NCBI GenBank assembly: GCA_023406715.1
Contig: JAEXVC010000231.1
Span: 1 to 10,526 of the forward strand
Length of the DNA stretch: 10,526 nucleotides
Direction of reading: 5' to 3'
From: Bacteroidota bacterium
GTDB lineage: Bacteria; Bacteroidota; Bacteroidia; Bacteroidales; Tenuifilaceae
Position numbers and translations under genes: made by a program. Below, piece by piece: positions 7,082 through 10,526 of the stretch (its first letter is position 1; each line of letters begins with the position of its first letter). Below the pieces are notes generated by a model, which searched no databases, was not told the DNA's origin, and saw only the letters and a list, made by a program, of their open reading frames with translations.

Positions 7082-7510
7082 ATGAAAGAAGGAACGTTCC
7101 ATCATATTGTACCTATTCAGATTCGGTTTAACGATATAGACAAACTAGAGCATGTTAACAACTCCGTTTACCAGCAGTTCTACGATCTTGGCAAGGTGGA
7201 CTATTTCGACGAAGTACTGGGTGAGCATATGGACTGGAGTATTGAAGGGCTCGTGCTAGCAAGCATTTCAATTGAATTCTTAATACCCATTAAACTTCAC
7301 GATAGAATTGAAGTAAGAAGCAAGGTATATGAAATAGGCAACAAAAGTCTTAAGTTGAAACAGGAGATTGTAAATTTAACCACAGGACAAGTATCCTCTA
7401 CCTCCAAGTCAATAATGGTAAACTTTAGTAACGAAAAGGGACATACTGTTCCAATCCCACAAAAGTGGAGAGAAAGAATTGTTGATTACGAAAAGGATTT
7501 AACTTTCTGA
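7082..7510 (+). CDS. Acyl-CoA thioesterase, 4HBT/YbgC-like hotdog family
   Basis: The 142-residue product is a single hotdog domain of the usual length. It contains IQIRFNDIDKLEHVNNSVY at 12-30, the family's active-site segment: an Asp (18 or 20) followed by HVNN and a long helix (YQQFYDLGKVDYF). Strands VLASISIEFLIPIKLHDRIEVRSKV and KSLKLKQEIVN follow. Such enzymes hydrolyse acyl-CoA or act on related thioesters in the cytosol. The natural substrate cannot be told, and a role close to FadM/YbgC is only likely. Translation from a TTG at 7040 is possible on paper but would overlap the promoter; the ATG at 7082 fits the family. Its last 12 bases overlap the 3' end of rimM on the other strand. 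Confidence 0.85.
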   Translation: MKEGTFHHIVPIQIRFNDIDKLEHVNNSVYQQFYDLGKVDYFDEVLGEHMDWSIEGLVLASISIEFLIPIKLHDRIEVRSKVYEIGNKSLKLKQEIVNLTTGQVSSTSKSIMVNFSNEKGHTVPIPQKWRERIVDYEKDLTF

Positions 7511-8026
7511 ATAAAGGTCTATTAAACCTTCGGGAATTTCCATTAGTAGAGTTTTCTTATCCACATCAAATTCCACAATTAAATCATCTGTGGCAGGTAT
7601 AATAACCTCTTTCCCTTCGGGAGTCTTAATGTAGTATATTGAGTTGAGGTTAAACTCTTCGTAATCCTCAATTATTCCAACCGTTTGACCCGATGTTGAT
7701 GTAATGGTGAAGCCAACCAAGTCCTTTAGCTCAATATCGTCATCCTCGGGAATTAAATCCGAAGGAAGCATCAGTTTATGCCCAACAAGGTCTTCGGCTG
7801 ATTGAATATCGTCAACATCATCAAATTTAACTATAGAACTTTCCTCGGTCTTCTGTCTTAGGGAGTTTATAAAAAAAGGAATCGGTATTCCGTCTATTTC
7901 AACGAATACCGATTCAATGTTTTCCTGAGTAAGATTTAGGGTATCATTCCAAGCAACTTGGAGTTCACCCTTTATGCCATGAGTCCTTTGAATAAAACCA
8001 ACTTCAACAAAACCGGCATAACTCAT
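7499..8026 (-). CDS. rimM: Ribosome maturation factor RimM
   Basis: RimM binds S19 and helps mature the head of the 30S subunit. The 175-residue product has the N-terminal RimM barrel (5-85) starting FVEVGFIQRTHGIKGELQV, the family signature. A linker rich in Asp and Glu (LIPEDDDIEL) is followed by a PRC-barrel (about 100-172) with LVGFTITSTSGQTVGIIEDY, YYIKTPEGKEVIIPATDDLI and the closing MEIPEGLIDLY. I chose the ATG at 8026: it begins MSYAGFVEVG as in the family and follows the rpsP stop by 7 bases. A longer frame to 8116 would run through the rpsP 3' end with a basic, unrelated sequence. It is cotranscribed with rpsP, a common pairing. Its stop lies inside the end of the convergent thioesterase gene. 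Confidence 0.93.
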   Translation of the reverse strand: MSYAGFVEVGFIQRTHGIKGELQVAWNDTLNLTQENIESVFVEIDGIPIPFFINSLRQKTEESSIVKFDDVDDIQSAEDLVGHKLMLPSDLIPEDDDIELKDLVGFTITSTSGQTVGIIEDYEEFNLNSIYYIKTPEGKEVIIPATDDLIVEFDVDKKTLLMEIPEGLIDLYSES

Positions 8027-8033
8027 GCAAATG

Positions 8034-8567
8034 CTATGCTTCAGAGTTTTCAGCTTCGGTTGTATCCTCAGCAGCTTCAGCAGGTGCTGCAGCTTCCTTA
8101 GCAGCCATTTCAGCACGTTTCTTAGCTAATTCTTGAGCACGTGCTTCACGTACTTTCGATTCAGCGTCGATACGTTGCTTATTAGCATCGCGTTTTTCTT
8201 TTGCCAGAGAGTCAACTTTTGCTTTTACTTTAGCATCTTTCTCTGTCATCCAAGTTTGGAACTTTGCCTCAGCGGTATCCAAGGTGATAGCACCTTTACG
8301 AACGCCGTCAAGCAAATGTTTTTTCATTAAAACACCCTTGTACGAAAGAATAGCCCTACAGGTGTCGGTAGGTTGAGCGCCTTTTTGCAGCCAATCTAAT
8401 GCCCTATCAAAGTTTAATTCAATAGTAGCAGGATTAGTAACGGGATTGTACGAGCCAATCCTTTCAATGAATCTGCCATCTCGTGGCGCCCTGCTATCCG
8501 CCACCACAATGTGGTAAAATGGTAGTTTCTTTCTACCATGGCGGCTTAGTCTGATTTTTACAGGCAT
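8034..8567 (-). CDS. rpsP: 30S ribosomal protein S16 with long C-terminal extension
   Basis: The first 80 residues are S16: MPVKIRLSRHGRKKLPFYHI, then VVADSRAPRDGRFIERIGSYNP, and FDRALDWLQKGAQPTDT up to LSYKGV. The product is 177 residues, about twice the size of the E. coli protein. The extra part (about 81-177) is charged, helical-looking and ends in an Ala/Glu-rich stretch (AAAPAEAAEDTTEAENSEA). Tails of this kind occur in S16 of Bacteroidota, so it is unlikely to be an error. It is the first gene of an rpsP-rimM pair, with a promoter element 44 bases upstream. Confidence 0.96.
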   Translation of the reverse strand: MPVKIRLSRHGRKKLPFYHIVVADSRAPRDGRFIERIGSYNPVTNPATIELNFDRALDWLQKGAQPTDTCRAILSYKGVLMKKHLLDGVRKGAITLDTAEAKFQTWMTEKDAKVKAKVDSLAKEKRDANKQRIDAESKVREARAQELAKKRAEMAAKEAAAPAEAAEDTTEAENSEA

Positions 8568-8610
8568 ACTTACGCTTTTTTAGTTAAACCTACATTATTT
8601 TTTTGCCCCG

Positions 8611-8618
8611 CAAAGGTA
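8611..8618 (-). promoter_or_regulatory. Bacteroidota -7 promoter element for rpsP-rimM
   Basis: Read on the minus strand, TACCTTTG matches TAnnTTTG. It lies about 44 bases before the rpsP ATG, leaving a leader of roughly 35-40 bases. No clear TTTG lies at the -33 distance; that place is occupied by one arm of an inverted repeat (8626-8641). Confidence 0.6.
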
Positions 8619-8625
8619 CACTTTT

Positions 8626-8641
8626 TTAGTTTATTAACTAA
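8626..8641. repeat. Small inverted repeat in the rpsP promoter region
   Basis: TTAGTT (8626-8631) and AACTAA (8636-8641) form a perfect 6-bp dyad around TATT. On the minus strand it lies just upstream of the rpsP -7 element and spans the spacer and -33 area. It could be an operator half-site pair, or chance in AT-rich DNA. Confidence 0.3.
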
Positions 8642-8715
8642 CTGAACCAATGTTTTTTTGATTTTATTTATCGATGTAAGCAATAATGCGCATTGCAATA
8701 AAGTTATGTTAGATG

Positions 8716-8745
8716 TTTGAAGTCTAGGTCAATATAATATCTTTG
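8716..8745 (+). promoter_or_regulatory. Bacteroidota promoter (-33 and -7) for the TonB-family gene
   Basis: TTTG at 8716-8719 and TATCTTTG at 8738-8745 are separated by 18 bases, near the usual spacing of the two elements. The -7 box ends 20 bases before the ATG at 8766, predicting a leader of about 15 bases. This is the best-matched complete promoter in the window. Confidence 0.65.
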
Positions 8746-8765
8746 TAGTTGAAAACATTTTTGGA

Positions 8766-9542
8766 ATGAGGGTAACAGATAGGATTCGTAAAGGGGTTGA
8801 AAATTTCATTCAATCGCTAATAGATGGCTGGAATGAGCATAAAGTTGGCATTCTTACCACTATTATTTTCCATTTGTTAATACTGATTTCTTTCGTTGCC
8901 CTAAAAATTGAAACCCGGAAGGTACACTATGGCACAACCATAGAAATGGAGTTTGAACAGGAAATTGAAGAAAAGGAGGAGGTTCAGAAGCAGGTTGAAC
9001 TGCTTCCGCAAGATGCCATTCATCCTGACTTTGAGTCGCAAGCAATTAAAAACTTTGCTGTTGACGCTAGCGATAAAGATTTGAATGCAGGCCTAAGCGA
9101 TGAAAAAAACACCAACGCTGAAGAACTCTACAACGAAGCGAATAGACTTAAGGAGCAGATGCAAAACAACAAGCAACTGTACGAGGAAGCGCAGAAAAGC
9201 CCAGAGGGGATAATCCCCAATACTCCCGAGAAAAATATTCCTGAACAGAAAAAGAGCCAATACAAAGGTCCAACAGTGGCATCTTACTACCTAGAGGGTA
9301 GGAAAGCGTTACATCTTCCAATACCTTCATACAAATGCCAACTGGGTGGGCAAGTTGTTGTTAATATTGTTGTGGCACCCGACGGCAGGGTTACTGATGC
9401 CGATATTGATAAAGTAAACTCTGTTACCGATGAGTGTATTAATGATGCTGCAATTGATGCAGCAAGACGTAGTTTATTCACATCTACTTCTGGCGCTATA
9501 AAGCAAAAAGGCAGCATTACTTACCTATTTGTGCGGCAATAG
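8766..9542 (+). CDS. TonB-family energy transducer
   Basis: The 258-residue protein has a cytosolic N-terminus with a net positive charge, one transmembrane helix (about 28-46, GILTTIIFHLLILISFVAL) and a periplasmic remainder. The C-terminal domain (about 175-258) reads GRKALHLPIPSYKC, GGQVVVNIVVAPDGRVTDADI and INDAAIDAARRSLF. This is the TonB C-terminal pattern that contacts outer-membrane receptors. The middle (60-170) is not the Pro-rich spacer of proteobacterial TonB: it is acidic (MEFEQEIEEKEEV) and then helical with coiled-coil-like stretches (AEELYNEANRLKEQMQNNKQ). Two cysteines (191 and 224) could form a disulfide. ExbB/ExbD partners are not in this window. The gene stands alone with its own promoter and ends 2 bases from the convergent ald stop. 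Confidence 0.88.
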   Translation: MRVTDRIRKGVENFIQSLIDGWNEHKVGILTTIIFHLLILISFVALKIETRKVHYGTTIEMEFEQEIEEKEEVQKQVELLPQDAIHPDFESQAIKNFAVDASDKDLNAGLSDEKNTNAEELYNEANRLKEQMQNNKQLYEEAQKSPEGIIPNTPEKNIPEQKKSQYKGPTVASYYLEGRKALHLPIPSYKCQLGGQVVVNIVVAPDGRVTDADIDKVNSVTDECINDAAIDAARRSLFTSTSGAIKQKGSITYLFVRQ

Positions 9543-9544
9543 GC

Positions 9545-10526
9545 TTAAAATGCAGCCATCAGCAAGTTAATATCACGCGAGGGCAGGTTGTATAGCCGTC
9601 CTAGGTAATCGTTGGTAAGTATTCCGTTGTAAACGTAAACACCGTGTCTTAATCCGGCATCATCCTTAAGCAGTTGCTTTATACCACCAGCATCGCCAAT
9701 GGTTTCGAACATTGGCGCAAACACATTGCTCATTGCAATTGATGCTGTGCGCGCAACACGCGATGTAATGTTAGGAACGCAGTAGTGTATTACGTTATGC
9801 TTAACAAACGAAGGGTTGTTGTGATTTCTAAGCTCCGAGGTTTCGAAACAACCGCCCTTATCGATGCTTAAATCGATAATAACAGAGCCACGTTTCATAA
9901 GCATTACTTGCTCCTCGGTAATTATGTAGCGCTGATTAGTTTCTTCGGGCGAGAGTGTGCCTATAACCACATCAGCTGTTTTAAGCACCCTTTCTAAAAC
10001 CTGTGGGTGAAATATCGATGTATATAGCCGTTGACCAAGCAGATTTTGAAGTTCCATTAGCCTTTTTATGGAGTTGTCGAGCACCTTAACGGTTGCTCCT
10101 AGCCCAAGCGCTGCTCTAGCAGCAAACTCAGCGGCTGTTCCAGCTCCCAGAATAACAACCTCGGTTGGGGTTATACCTGAAATTCCACCTAGCATAACAC
10201 CCTTACCCTTATTCACATTGCTGAGGTATTCAGCTGCAACAAGTACCGATGTACTCCCTGCAATTGTGCTCATAGCCCTAACTACAGGGTAAACTCCATC
10301 CGAATCGCGGATGCTCTCAAAGGCTATGGCTGTTACCTTTTTCTGAATTAAGTTCCGTAGATATTCGCCTGTAGTATTGTTAAGGTGAAGCGACGAAAGT
10401 ATAACCTGATTTTCACGCAAATAATCAAATTCAGTAGGATTTAGATGAGAAACTTTAAGGATAATCTCGCTACGGTAAACTTCCTGAGCAGTGGTAACTA
10501 TTTGTCCCCCTTTTTCGCTGTAATCC
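9545..10526 (-). CDS. ald: Alanine dehydrogenase, 5' end cut off
   Basis: The frame is open from the right edge, so the gene continues beyond the window. 326 residues are visible; roughly the first 80 (with the N-terminal substrate-binding Arg and Lys) are missing. The sequence fits the alanine dehydrogenase/PNT family. SEKGGQIVTTAQEVYRSEII and the SLHLN motif carry the likely catalytic His. Then come the Rossmann motif VVILGAGTAAEFAARAALGL with acidic end VKVLD, the DLSIDKGGCFE segment with the catalytic Asp, and YCVPNITSRVARTASIA. The enzyme interconverts L-alanine and pyruvate with NAD in the cytosol. In the Rossmann motif the third Gly is Ala, a mild deviation. It is convergent with the TonB-family gene. 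Confidence 0.9.
   Translation of the reverse strand, partial: DYSEKGGQIVTTAQEVYRSEIILKVSHLNPTEFDYLRENQVILSSLHLNNTTGEYLRNLIQKKVTAIAFESIRDSDGVYPVVRAMSTIAGSTSVLVAAEYLSNVNKGKGVMLGGISGITPTEVVILGAGTAAEFAARAALGLGATVKVLDNSIKRLMELQNLLGQRLYTSIFHPQVLERVLKTADVVIGTLSPEETNQRYIITEEQVMLMKRGSVIIDLSIDKGGCFETSELRNHNNPSFVKHNVIHYCVPNITSRVARTASIAMSNVFAPMFETIGDAGGIKQLLKDDAGLRHGVYVYNGILTNDYLGRLYNLPSRDINLLMAAF

Noticed and set aside
8027..8116. N-terminal extension of rimM overlapping the end of rpsP
   Set aside because: The extra 30 residues are a frame-shifted reading of the Ala/Glu-rich S16 tail. The family start is MSYAGFVEVG at 8026.
1..10526. CRISPR array, tRNA, insertion sequence or phage element
   Set aside because: No regularly spaced direct repeats, cloverleaf-like sequence, transposase, integrase or terminal inverted repeats were seen on either strand.

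Overview
The window looks like a chromosomal segment of a Bacteroidota bacterium. The DNA is AT-rich and lacks clear Shine-Dalgarno sequences. Four intergenic regions carry the TAnnTTTG -7 promoter element typical of that phylum. The gene families also fit: a head-GIN (DUF2807) secreted protein, an S16 protein with a long charged tail, a Bacteroidota-style TonB protein and an S9 glutamyl-endopeptidase-like peptidase. The order within the phylum cannot be fixed from this sequence. I see no tRNA, rRNA, CRISPR array, insertion sequence or phage gene, and no gene-free stretch longer than 300 bases.

Layout. At the left edge, on the minus strand, lies the 5' part of a secreted S9-family peptidase (1-794). 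Divergent from it, dapD (967-1782) opens a plus-strand run of five genes with short or almost no gaps. It continues with a 644-residue GT2-GT4 glycosyltransferase fusion (1822-3756), two GT2-type glycosyltransferases (3759-4628 and 4663-5598) and a YrdC/Sua5-fold protein that has lost the expected active-site motifs (5600-6148). A strong hairpin (6155-6185) ends the run and probably also stops the convergent head-GIN gene (6221-6928, minus). A hotdog thioesterase (7082-7510, plus) overlaps tail-to-tail with rimM (7499-8026, minus), which follows rpsP (8034-8567, minus). Divergent from rpsP is a TonB-family gene (8766-9542, plus). It meets tail-to-tail an alanine dehydrogenase gene (9545-10526, minus) whose 5' end lies outside the window.

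How they work together. Most of the window is housekeeping: lysine/diaminopimelate synthesis, ribosome maturation (S16 with RimM), alanine catabolism and envelope energy transduction. The accessory-looking part is 1822-6148: four glycosyltransferase domains in three proteins, probably assembling a lipopolysaccharide core or another surface glycan, with a degenerate YrdC-like protein translationally packed behind them. That last gene and the GT2-GT4 fusion are the two items most worth a second look. I did not find a clearly new multi-gene system.
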